A stretch of DNA of 64,000 nucleotides, taken from Nibribacter roseus. GTDB taxonomy: Bacteria; Bacteroidota; Bacteroidia; Cytophagales; Hymenobacteraceae. Under the pieces are notes generated by a model. That model saw only the letters and a program-made list of their open reading frames with translations. It ran no database searches and had not been told where the DNA came from. Below, piece after piece: positions 28,146 through 34,915 of this stretch. The stretch covers positions 1,612,001-1,676,000 of the forward strand of contig NZ_JBHSYQ010000003.1 in NCBI RefSeq assembly GCF_042662225.1. The letters are read 5' to 3'. Made by a program: the position numbers and the translations under genes. Within the stretch, counting starts at the first letter, position 1. Every line of letters begins with the position of its first letter.

Positions 28146-29309
28146 CTACACCGCTGCCAGGCCTTTTTCTAAATCCTTAATAATTTCATCGGCGTCTTCA
28201 ATGCCAACAGACAGGCGAACTACACCCACCGTAATGCCCATTTTCTCTTGCATTTCTTTAGACAGGCCTCGGTGCGACGTACCTAGCGGATAAGAGATAG
28301 ACGTGGTCACTCCAGCCAGTGAAGGAGAGAAAGGAACTTGAGATAAGCCCCGCATGAAACGGTTCACAGCTTCAGTATCATCTGTAATACGGAAAGAAAG
28401 CATGCCTCCGTACAGGCCTTTGCCTTGCTGCGTAGCCAAATCGTACTGTGGGTGTTGCTCTAGACCGGGGTAAAATACTTCCTGCACCTTGGGGTGATTT
28501 TGTAGCCATTTCGCTACAGCCAGCGCGTTGCTAGAGTGTTCCCGAACCCGCAGCTTTAAGGTTTTAAGTCCGCGTACGGCTAACCAGCTTTCAAACGGAC
28601 TCAGGTTTAAGCCCCATGTGCGCATAATTTGGGAAGCGCGGGTAACATCTTCTGGAGTAGAGGCCACCACCACGCCAGCGGTCACATCACTGTGCCCCGA
28701 CAAATATTTGGTGACACTGTGGATTACCAGGTCAGCACCCAACGTCAAAGGATTGGTGATGATAGGAGTTGCAAATGTATTGTCAATAATTAGTTTGATG
28801 CCGTGGTTTTGGCAGGTCTGTGCCAGTTGGCGTAAATCCATCACCATCATCATGGGGTTGCTGATGGTTTCGGCTAAAAGCAACTTTGTGTTTTCGCGCA
28901 CATAGCCTTCCAGAGAAAAGATATCATCTGTAGGCACAAAAGAAACCTCTATGCCCATGTGGGTGAGTTCCTGCGAGAGGAGAGAGGAGGAGCCGCCGTA
29001 GATTTCCTCGGCGCACAACACATGGTCACCAGCCTTAGCATACACCAATACCGCCGTCAAGATAGCCGACATGCCGGAAGAGGTGACTACTGCCCCGTGC
29101 CCTTGCTCCAGTTTGTTTACTTCTTGTGCGAGTTCCTCGGTGTTTGGGTTGCCGTAGCGTGTGTACATGTAATGCTGGCCCGGCTCCTGGAAATAAGCTT
29201 CCAGCGCATTTAAATCTTCAAACGTGAAAACAGAGGTCTGATAAATTGGGGTGACTTTGGGTGATATAGACACGGCGTGGTGAATTTGGAAGTAAGAATT
29301 AAGAGTCAA
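28146..29309 (-). CDS. Trans-sulfuration PLP enzyme (cystathionine gamma-synthase/lyase family)
   Basis: 387 residues. The PLP lysine is in SVTKYLSGHSDV; TPIYQTSVF at the N-terminus, YTRYGNPN and SSGMSAI are family signatures. The family covers cystathionine gamma-synthase, gamma-lyase and methionine gamma-lyase, all using PLP on sulfur amino acids; the member cannot be fixed from sequence alone. No ATG is near: the frame can begin at TTG 29309 or a GTG in HHAV. The N-terminus is short compared with homologues, so the start is uncertain. Confidence 0.88.
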   Translation of the reverse strand: MTLNSYFQIHHAVSISPKVTPIYQTSVFTFEDLNALEAYFQEPGQHYMYTRYGNPNTEELAQEVNKLEQGHGAVVTSSGMSAILTAVLVYAKAGDHVLCAEEIYGGSSSLLSQELTHMGIEVSFVPTDDIFSLEGYVRENTKLLLAETISNPMMMVMDLRQLAQTCQNHGIKLIIDNTFATPIITNPLTLGADLVIHSVTKYLSGHSDVTAGVVVASTPEDVTRASQIMRTWGLNLSPFESWLAVRGLKTLKLRVREHSSNALAVAKWLQNHPKVQEVFYPGLEQHPQYDLATQQGKGLYGGMLSFRITDDTEAVNRFMRGLSQVPFSPSLAGVTTSISYPLGTSHRGLSKEMQEKMGITVGVVRLSVGIEDADEIIKDLEKGLAAV

Positions 29310-29453
29310 GAAGCGGCTTTAGGCAAGCTTTATTCTCAATGGTATAAATGCTTCAGAAAGGTAAGAAGAATGCCTATAATATTAGAAGCTTGTGCTAGGT
29401 ATTCTTTGTCAGGATTATGAATGAAAATGGATTCTACAGAACCTAAGGCTACT

Positions 29454-29488
29454 GTTTTTGAGCTGCTTTTAGAAAATAAGCCTAAAAC
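29454..29488. repeat. 36-bp palindromic repeat, copy 10
   Basis: 35-bp copy, GTTTTTGAGCTG ... TAAGCCTAAAAC, between the trans-sulfuration and DUF421 genes. Confidence 0.75.
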
Positions 29489-29546
29489 AGAATCAAGCAC
29501 ATGGTGGAGTAGAGACTTTTTTGGAAACTAAGGAAGTTTACAGACT

Positions 29547-30068
29547 TCAGCTTGCTAACTGTTCAAATGAAGAAGAGTCTTTGTTTTCGCCTTTTTTTAT
29601 CACGGAAACAGTGCCATCGGTTTCTAAGACAATGGCATCTACCTCTTCTAAGCTGTTCAATTTATTCTTTCTGACACTAGCCAGCAAAGATTCTTTTCTG
29701 ATTCTCTCTTTGCGCATGTTCTTCTCCAGAAACTGGTTGTGGTAGTACAGCAGGGTAGGCTCTGACGTGATAAAACGCGAAAACAGTTTTGACCTTTTCT
29801 GTAGAAAAGATATGATGAATTGCAGCGAAACCAAGAGTGCAAAAGTGGTCAGTGCTTCGGCAATAGATACTTGCTTAGCAGTGAGAATACGCCCGAAGGC
29901 CGAGCCCATGGCTACCGTCACTATAAAGTCAAAAGCGTTCATGCTGGCTAGGGTGCGCTTACCTGAAATGCGGAGCAGCAGGACAATGCCAAAGTAGGTA
30001 ATGCTACCCACCACCAGTATTCTTAGCAGCGGCTCCCAGCCGTTCCAGAAAAAAATTACTTTATCCAT
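29547..30068 (-). CDS. DUF421 (YetF-like) membrane protein
   Basis: About 173 residues from the ATG at 30068 (MDKVIFFWNGW). A further ATG at 30104 would overlap the upstream gene by 26 bases and is less likely. Three hydrophobic helices (ILVVGSITYFGIVLLLRISG; DFIVTVAMGSAFGRIL; TTFALLVSLQFIISFL) precede a cytoplasmic DUF421 domain with NQFLEKNMRKERI and EVDAIVLETDGTVSVIKK. YetF-family proteins are inner-membrane proteins of unclear function. It starts 10 bases after the ion-channel gene, so the pair is probably one operon. Confidence 0.85.
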   Translation of the reverse strand: MDKVIFFWNGWEPLLRILVVGSITYFGIVLLLRISGKRTLASMNAFDFIVTVAMGSAFGRILTAKQVSIAEALTTFALLVSLQFIISFLQKRSKLFSRFITSEPTLLYYHNQFLEKNMRKERIRKESLLASVRKNKLNSLEEVDAIVLETDGTVSVIKKGENKDSSSFEQLAS

Positions 30069-30078
30069 GAGTTCAGTT

Positions 30079-31071
30079 TTAAGCAGGCCACTCCCAAGCC
30101 CCATTCTGGGTCAGGCCTAGCAACAGTTTTCTGCGGTCTTTTAACTTTTCCTCCAGCTTATGGTGAAACTCCTGCTCTGGTACTGTGGGCAGTCCCTTGT
30201 TAGTGAGCTTCACAAGTTTGGGAGCTTCAGGTGTTTCTTTAGCAGCAGTTATAAAGGCTGACTGCACTGTTTGCAGAAACGTGCTGATGGAGTTTCTGGT
30301 AGAAGCTAAAATGGTTTGGGCCGGCTGATGTTCTTCCTTGATTCCGAACTCAATAAGGGTAAGCGCGTCATCTAAGATAGTAATGGCCACATCCTGCGAT
30401 TTTTGATAATCGGCGGCATGGTAGTAGTGTAAGATAGGAAAAGCCATGTGCTGCTCATCTAGCACCGCCAACTGCCCCGAGAGGGAGTTGAGCTGAAGTT
30501 CAATGGCGCCAAAGTCTTTGCCGTTCCACTGCTTCAACACAAACTCTTCCGCTGATTGGCCAATGCTGGTGACCTGGCTGGCGAAAGCTCTCTTGTTCAC
30601 CACCGCTGATACCACCTGTAGAACATATGTAATGGACAAGGTAACCAAAGCCATACCCGTGAGGCCAACCAAAGAACTCAGGAGCTGCCAGCCATCTTCC
30701 TTGGGCATAAAGTCTCCGTTGCCAATGGTGAACATGCAGTAAGCAACGTACCACATGGCATCAGATAAATCTGGGGGTGACCCGTCTTTCGCATCGATAG
30801 AACTTTGGTCAGCATAAAAAACAAGGCTCCAGCCTAGCCACAATAAGACAATCCAGAAGATCACTGTTAAGAACAGAATGAAAGGGCCAGCTAAACTGAG
30901 GGCTTTATGACTTTTTGAACTGATGACCGCCCGCATTCCTTTCCAAACTCCTGACGTAAGTCGGCCTGTTATTGGAGCGGAGTTGCCGTCAACCCAGATG
31001 GTAGTCCAAAGGCCTTCAACCAAAGCTATAATGAGAAGGAGTATGCCTGTAATGAGTAGAACTGTATTCAT
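30079..31071 (-). CDS. Ion-channel (two-TM potassium channel-like) protein
   Basis: 330 residues. An N-terminal helix, a second (GPFILFLTVIFWIVLLWLG), a pore region and a further helix (GMALVTLSITYVLQVVSAVV) precede a ~170-residue cytoplasmic domain. The pore loop reads CMFTIGNGDFM where potassium channels have TVGYGD, so Asn replaces the filter Tyr/Phe. The ion-channel fold is convincing, but potassium selectivity is uncertain. The C-terminal domain is not a recognised RCK/TrkA domain. Operon with the DUF421 gene, start ATG at 31071. Confidence 0.8.
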   Translation of the reverse strand: MNTVLLITGILLLIIALVEGLWTTIWVDGNSAPITGRLTSGVWKGMRAVISSKSHKALSLAGPFILFLTVIFWIVLLWLGWSLVFYADQSSIDAKDGSPPDLSDAMWYVAYCMFTIGNGDFMPKEDGWQLLSSLVGLTGMALVTLSITYVLQVVSAVVNKRAFASQVTSIGQSAEEFVLKQWNGKDFGAIELQLNSLSGQLAVLDEQHMAFPILHYYHAADYQKSQDVAITILDDALTLIEFGIKEEHQPAQTILASTRNSISTFLQTVQSAFITAAKETPEAPKLVKLTNKGLPTVPEQEFHHKLEEKLKDRRKLLLGLTQNGAWEWPA

Positions 31072-31200
31072 AAGTATGTAGTGTCTCCTTTACAAAACGG
31101 GAAGAGCAGGCTATTTGTTAAAGTCAGGTGTTCAACTACCTTAGTTCTAGACTCTACAAGTCCTTTAATTAGAAGGTAGAAGAGCAGAAAAAAGAAAGGC

Positions 31201-31236
31201 GTTTTGGTGCTGTTTTTTGAAGAACAGTCTCAAAAC
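31201..31236. repeat. 36-bp palindromic repeat, copy 11
   Basis: GTTTTGGTGCTGTTTTT, TG, AAGAACAGTCTCAAAAC; 13 bases from the atpC terminator. Confidence 0.8.
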
Positions 31237-31248
31237 AGCTATAAAAGC

Positions 31249-31283
31249 GAAAGCCCACTTCCTTTACAGGAAAGCGGGCTTTC
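31249..31283 (-). terminator. Terminator after atpC
   Basis: GAAAGCCC (31249-31256) pairs with GGGCTTTC (31276-31283), with inner TTCCT/AGGAA pairs. On the atpC strand a T-rich run follows. Confidence 0.7.
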
Positions 31284-31305
31284 ATTATGAAAAACAGGAA
31301 AAGTC

Positions 31306-31554
31306 TTAGGCGGTAACGGCTTCGGCCAAAACGATAATTTTGTTGTTCTGCACTTCTACTACGCCCCCGTCAATGTTGAAGAAAACTTGAGCTCCAGTAG
31401 TAGGCGTGATTTTCACCGTTCCGTTGCCCAAAGCACTAATCAATGGCGCGTGGTTATTTAAAACCTCAAAGCCCCCGTTAATGCCCGGAAACTGAGCCGA
31501 CGTCACGTCGCCTTCATACACTCTTTTATCTGGGGTGATGATCTCTAAATACAT
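31306..31554 (-). CDS. atpC: ATP synthase F1 epsilon subunit
   Basis: 82 residues: only the N-terminal beta-sandwich domain (YLEIITPDKRVYEGDV, LNNHAPLISALGNG, DGGVVEVQNNKIIVLAE). The C-terminal helical arm of longer epsilon subunits is absent, as is usual in Bacteroidota. It couples the gamma stalk to beta. It follows atpD with a 155-base gap that contains an inverted pair of heptad arrays. The other ATP synthase genes are not in the window. Confidence 0.95.
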   Translation of the reverse strand: MYLEIITPDKRVYEGDVTSAQFPGINGGFEVLNNHAPLISALGNGTVKITPTTGAQVFFNIDGGVVEVQNNKIIVLAEAVTA

Positions 31555-31563
31555 TTCTTAGGA

Positions 31564-31598
31564 GTTCTGAGTTCTGAGTCTTGAGTCTTGAGTCAACA
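31564..31598. repeat. Heptad array 3a (GTTCTGA/GTCTTGA type)
   Basis: Units GTTCTGA x2, GTCTTGA x2, GTCAACA in 7-base register, 10 bases upstream of the atpC start. Confidence 0.75.
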
Positions 31599-31685
31599 TC
31601 TTAAAGAGACCCAGAATTCTTAACTTAGAATGAATGAAAACTATATTGATTCTGAGCCTTAAGCTCTGAATTTAAATCTTTTACA

Positions 31686-31706
31686 GACTCAAGACTCAGA
31701 ACTCAA
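31686..31706. repeat. Heptad array 3b (GACTCAA type)
   Basis: Units GACTCAA, GACTCAG, AACTCAA, ending 3 bases before the atpD stop. It contains a perfect 19-base reverse complement of part of array 3a. Confidence 0.75.
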
Positions 31707-31709
31707 AGT

Positions 31710-33215
31710 TTACTTTGCTTCGGCCAACATTTTCTGTCCTTTGGCAACGGCGTCTTCAATGGTACCAACCAAGTTGAAGGCGGCCTCAGGCAGGTTGTCG
31801 TGCTTACCGTCCATGATCTCGTTGAAACCGCGGATGGTGTCTTTAATGTCAACCAACACACCTTTCAAGCCGGTGAACTGCTCGGCTACGTGGAATGGCT
31901 GAGACAAGAAACGCTGCACACGACGCGCTCTGTGTACAACTAATTTATCTTCTTCAGATAATTCGTCCATACCCAAGATAGCGATGATGTCTTGCAATTC
32001 TTTGTAACGCTGTAAGATCTCTTTCACGCGCTGGGCTGTGTTGTAGTGCTCGTCGCCTACAATGTCAGCAGTCAAGATACGTGAGGTAGAATCCAGAGGG
32101 TCTACCGCAGGGTAGATACCAAGCTCAGAGATTTTACGGGAAAGTACAGTCGTAGCATCTAAGTGAGCGAAAGTGGTTGCTGGCGCAGGGTCAGTCAAGT
32201 CATCCGCAGGTACGTAAACGGCCTGTACAGAAGTAATGGAACCACGCTTAGTAGACGTGATACGCTCTTGCATGGCACCCATCTCCGTAGCCAAAGTTGG
32301 CTGGTAACCCACCGCAGACGGCATACGACCCAAAAGAGCCGATACCTCAGAACCTGCCTGGGTGAAACGGAAGATGTTGTCAATAAAGAAAAGGATATCA
32401 CGACCAGCACCAGTACCATCACCGTCACGGAAAGATTCCGCAATGGTAAGGCCAGACAAAGCCACACGGGCACGAGCCCCAGGAGGCTCGTTCATCTGAC
32501 CGAACACGAAGGTAGCTTTAGAATCTTGCAACGCAGCGGTATCTACTTTAGATAGATCCCATCCGCCGTGCTCCATAGACTCCATGAACTCATCGCCGTA
32601 TTTCACGATGCCAGACTCAATCATCTCGCGAAGTAAGTCATTTCCCTCACGGGTACGCTCACCTACACCGGCAAATACAGAAAGACCACCGTGGCCTTTT
32701 GCAATGTTGTTGATCAATTCCTGGATCAATACAGTTTTACCTACCCCGGCACCACCGAATAAACCAATTTTACCACCTTTAGAATATGGCTCAATCAGGT
32801 CAATTACTTTGATACCAGTGTAAAGAACTTCAGAAGAAGTAGAAAGGTCTTCAAACTTAGGGGCGTTGCGGTGAATAGGCAGATCCACTGGGCTTTGTGG
32901 CTGCGGAATACCGTCAATGGCCTCGCCAATTACGTTGAAAAGACGGCCTAACACGCCATCGCCGGTAGGCATTGAGATAGGAGCCGCTAAATCGGTTACT
33001 TCCATGCCGCGGGTCAAACCCTCGGTTGCGTCCATCGCAATAGTACGTACCCGGTCTTCGCCTAAGTGCTGCTGAGTCTCCAGTACCACGCGGGCACCGT
33101 TCTCTTTCACCACTACCAGAGCGTCCATGATGTTGGGCAACTTAGAATTCTCACCCGCAAAGCTTACGTCCACCACGGGACCGATCACCTGGGCAATTCT
33201 GCCAATATTCGCCAT
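31710..33215 (-). CDS. atpD: ATP synthase F1 beta subunit
   Basis: 501 residues, the catalytic subunit. Walker A is GGAGVGKT, followed by GVGERTREGNDL, the catalytic DILFFIDNIFRFTQAGSEVS region and LGRMPSAVGYQPTL. Full length and intact. Together with atpC it forms the split two-gene operon known in many Bacteroidota, where the remaining subunits are encoded elsewhere. A candidate -7 box (TAGTTTTG) lies about 50 bases upstream. Confidence 0.98.
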   Translation of the reverse strand: MANIGRIAQVIGPVVDVSFAGENSKLPNIMDALVVVKENGARVVLETQQHLGEDRVRTIAMDATEGLTRGMEVTDLAAPISMPTGDGVLGRLFNVIGEAIDGIPQPQSPVDLPIHRNAPKFEDLSTSSEVLYTGIKVIDLIEPYSKGGKIGLFGGAGVGKTVLIQELINNIAKGHGGLSVFAGVGERTREGNDLLREMIESGIVKYGDEFMESMEHGGWDLSKVDTAALQDSKATFVFGQMNEPPGARARVALSGLTIAESFRDGDGTGAGRDILFFIDNIFRFTQAGSEVSALLGRMPSAVGYQPTLATEMGAMQERITSTKRGSITSVQAVYVPADDLTDPAPATTFAHLDATTVLSRKISELGIYPAVDPLDSTSRILTADIVGDEHYNTAQRVKEILQRYKELQDIIAILGMDELSEEDKLVVHRARRVQRFLSQPFHVAEQFTGLKGVLVDIKDTIRGFNEIMDGKHDNLPEAAFNLVGTIEDAVAKGQKMLAEAK

Positions 33216-33263
33216 TTGGTTGGTTTATAATTATTTATAAAGATACTCACTTCTTTCAGGCTG

Positions 33264-33271
33264 CAAAACTA
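33264..33271 (-). promoter_or_regulatory. Candidate -7 box of the atpD-atpC operon
   Basis: CAAAACTA on the plus strand reads TAGTTTTG, matching TAnnTTTG. No well-spaced -33 element was seen. Confidence 0.4.
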
Positions 33272-33378
33272 CGGCATTCTGCTCTGATTTCCATAGAAGA
33301 ACCAAAAAAGTTTTGTGCAGAAAGAAGCCAATATCTTTAGTGTTGATATTCCGGCGGTAGAGGGGTGTGGCACAGGCT

Positions 33379-33414
33379 GTTTTAAGTTTCTTTTCTGAAA
33401 AAGAGGCCAAAAAC
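33379..33414. repeat. 36-bp palindromic repeat, copy 12
   Basis: GTTTTAAGTTTC ... GAGGCCAAAAAC, upstream of atpD; the arms are poorly matched. Confidence 0.7.
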
Positions 33415-33477
33415 AGCGGTAGGCGAAAGAAGTAGAACTTCTTATTATATAAGTGTGGGCAAAGGCCAGAAATAAAT

Positions 33478-33714
33478 TTAAGCTGCTGAAGAATCTTCTG
33501 TAGCAAGTTCGGTGGGTTCACCTAAAAAATACATAGCCCGTTCCCACTCATACTCACTGCGCAGGTGAATGAAGATGTGGCTGCCGTGGCGCACCATCCG
33601 CACGTCATCTAATACTTGAGTCAGGCGCTCGTCATGGGCTGGCAACGTTTGGGTATACACCGGCGAGGCAGAGCGGAAATAGATCCACAGAGAGACAGCA
33701 GAGGAGGTTTTCAT
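33478..33714 (-). CDS. Small hypothetical protein, paralogue of its upstream neighbour
   Basis: 78 residues, no signal peptide. The first ~60 residues (VSLWIYFRS, DERLTQVLDDVRMVRHGSH, IFIHLRSEYEWERAMYFL) align with the start of the adjacent gene (ITLYVYFKS, DDRLLDWL, DVALRISDKSELRQLRHHF), so the two are tandem duplicates. It starts 4 bases after that gene's stop. No family recognised; a small alpha/beta domain is likely. Confidence 0.6.
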   Translation of the reverse strand: MKTSSAVSLWIYFRSASPVYTQTLPAHDERLTQVLDDVRMVRHGSHIFIHLRSEYEWERAMYFLGEPTELATEDSSAA

Positions 33715-33718
33715 TTTG

Positions 33719-34114
33719 TTAGCTGTTAAGGGTGCGTTTAAACAAAGCTGATATCCATTTGGTCCGGAAGATATTGAAGAGACTCATCTTAGGGCTCTCA
33801 AACAGGATTGGGGTGTAATGCTCTGTGAAGCGTTCAATATGAATGGCTTCCTTTTTGGTGGCTTTTCTCCGGATAATGCCCCTAAACCGTAGGTGCCTGC
33901 TGCTCTTGCCAACCAAAGGGAAGTGGTGGCGTAGTTGGCGAAGTTCACTTTTATCGCTTATCCGCAGGGCTACGTCTTCGCCACAGGGCATTAGGGTCAT
34001 GCTGCTTTTTAGCCAATCTAAAAGCCGGTCGTCTTCTGCCAATTCAATTTTACCTATTGGTTCTTTTGACTTGAAATAGACATACAAGGTTATTCTTTTA
34101 ACAGGAGCGCGCAT
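33719..34114 (-). CDS. Hypothetical protein, paralogue of its downstream neighbour
   Basis: 131 residues. The N-terminal ~65 residues share a pattern (hydrophobic beta strand with YFxS, then DxRL, then a GxxxxxxxSE region) with the next gene. The C-terminal half is very basic (RGIIRRKATKKEAIHIERF, FRTKWISALFKRTLNS) and might bind nucleic acid or membranes. Start ATG at 34114. Function unknown. Confidence 0.6.
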   Translation of the reverse strand: MRAPVKRITLYVYFKSKEPIGKIELAEDDRLLDWLKSSMTLMPCGEDVALRISDKSELRQLRHHFPLVGKSSRHLRFRGIIRRKATKKEAIHIERFTEHYTPILFESPKMSLFNIFRTKWISALFKRTLNS

Positions 34115-34500
34115 GGCAAACGGTGTAAAGCATTAGACCTGAAACAAGTCTACGAAATCACAGCCAAGGAATCTACTGTTAGCCAAAGCCTTAACTAAAA
34201 CATAAAGCGCCGGAAACATGGTGGTAACCTAAAGGTAACATTGTGGCTGTTTTAGGGCTGATTTTCTAAAAACAGGCTAAAAACATAAGAGATGCAGGCC
34301 AAAGCAACACCAGCGGGGCAAAGGCTGGAGGGAAAATAGAATTTGCCAACCGATTGATTCCCAAGAAAATTAGCGACGCAACTTCTGAAAACCGTGTGGC
34401 GGCAAGTGAGGTGTTCTAGACGGCAACTAACGCCAAAAACAGCTATGGCACCGCGCTGGTGCCCTTTCTGGAATATTTTTTCAGAAAATTTTTGTTCTGA
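34115..34500. other. Non-coding region between the paralogous pair and tRNA-Gln
   Basis: Contains one copy of the 36-bp repeat (34249-34284) and otherwise unremarkable sequence. No supportable gene. Confidence 0.5.
34249..34284. repeat. 36-bp palindromic repeat, copy 13
   Basis: GTTTTAGGGCTGATTTTCT ... ACAGGCTAAAAAC; reads better as consensus on the minus strand. Confidence 0.8.
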
Positions 34501-34504
34501 TTAC

Positions 34505-34534
34505 TTGCGGTGAATAAAATCTTTCCTACCTTTG
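34505..34534 (+). promoter_or_regulatory. tRNA-Gln promoter (TTG - 19 bases - TACCTTTG)
   Basis: A TTG -33 core at 34505-34507 and an exact TAnnTTTG -7 box at 34527-34534, spaced 19 bases, about 36 bases before the tRNA. This is the Bacteroidota housekeeping sigma consensus. Confidence 0.8.
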
Positions 34535-34570
34535 CATCACCAAACGACAACAACGTTGTCTAAGGGAAAT

Positions 34571-34643
34571 TGTCCGATGGTGTAACTGGCAACACGTCTG
34601 ATTTTGGTTCAGAAGAGTCCAGGTTCGAAACCTGGTCGGACAA
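34571..34643 (+). tRNA. tRNA-Gln (anticodon UUG)
   Basis: Acceptor stem TGTCCGA/TCGGACA. Anticodon stem TCTGA/TCAGA encloses the loop TTTTGGT, giving anticodon TTG. The T arm is CCAGG-TTCGAAA-CCTGG. Discriminator A at 34643; CCA is not encoded. A good promoter lies upstream and a terminator 6 bases downstream. Confidence 0.95.
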
Positions 34644-34648
34644 CTTAG

Positions 34649-34683
34649 AAAAGCCTCTCAGAGAAATCTGAGAGGCTTTTTTG
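34649..34683 (+). terminator. Terminator of tRNA-Gln
   Basis: Stem AAAAGCCTCTCAGA with its complement TCTGAGAGGCTTTT, a short loop and a T run, right after the tRNA. Confidence 0.92.
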
Positions 34684-34741
34684 CTTTTGGCCTAATGCTG
34701 CCTTTCCTCAAGCCTTCTTCTCTCAGCCGTGTGTTAAATGT

Positions 34742-34777
34742 GTTTTTAGGCTGTTTTTCTAAAAACAGGTGCAAAAC
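34742..34777. repeat. 36-bp palindromic repeat, copy 14
   Basis: GTTTTTAGGCTGTTTTTCT ... ACAGGTGCAAAAC, between tRNA-Gln and the metallopeptidase gene. Confidence 0.8.
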
Positions 34778-34915
34778 CTAGCCATCTTAAAGGTTCTGGT
34801 GCCATGGCAATAGTCCCTTGAAAAATTCCGCTATATTGCCGTAAAGGCTCGGGTCTTGAATAGTTGCCGTTTTGACTGAAAACCTGTCCTCCTGGAAAGA
34901 TAGCTTGAGTATTGC

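Noticed and set aside
34420..34500. Possible repeat around GGAATATTTTTTCAGAAAATTTTTG
   Set aside because: Lacks both constant ends; likely just AT-rich sequence before the tRNA promoter.
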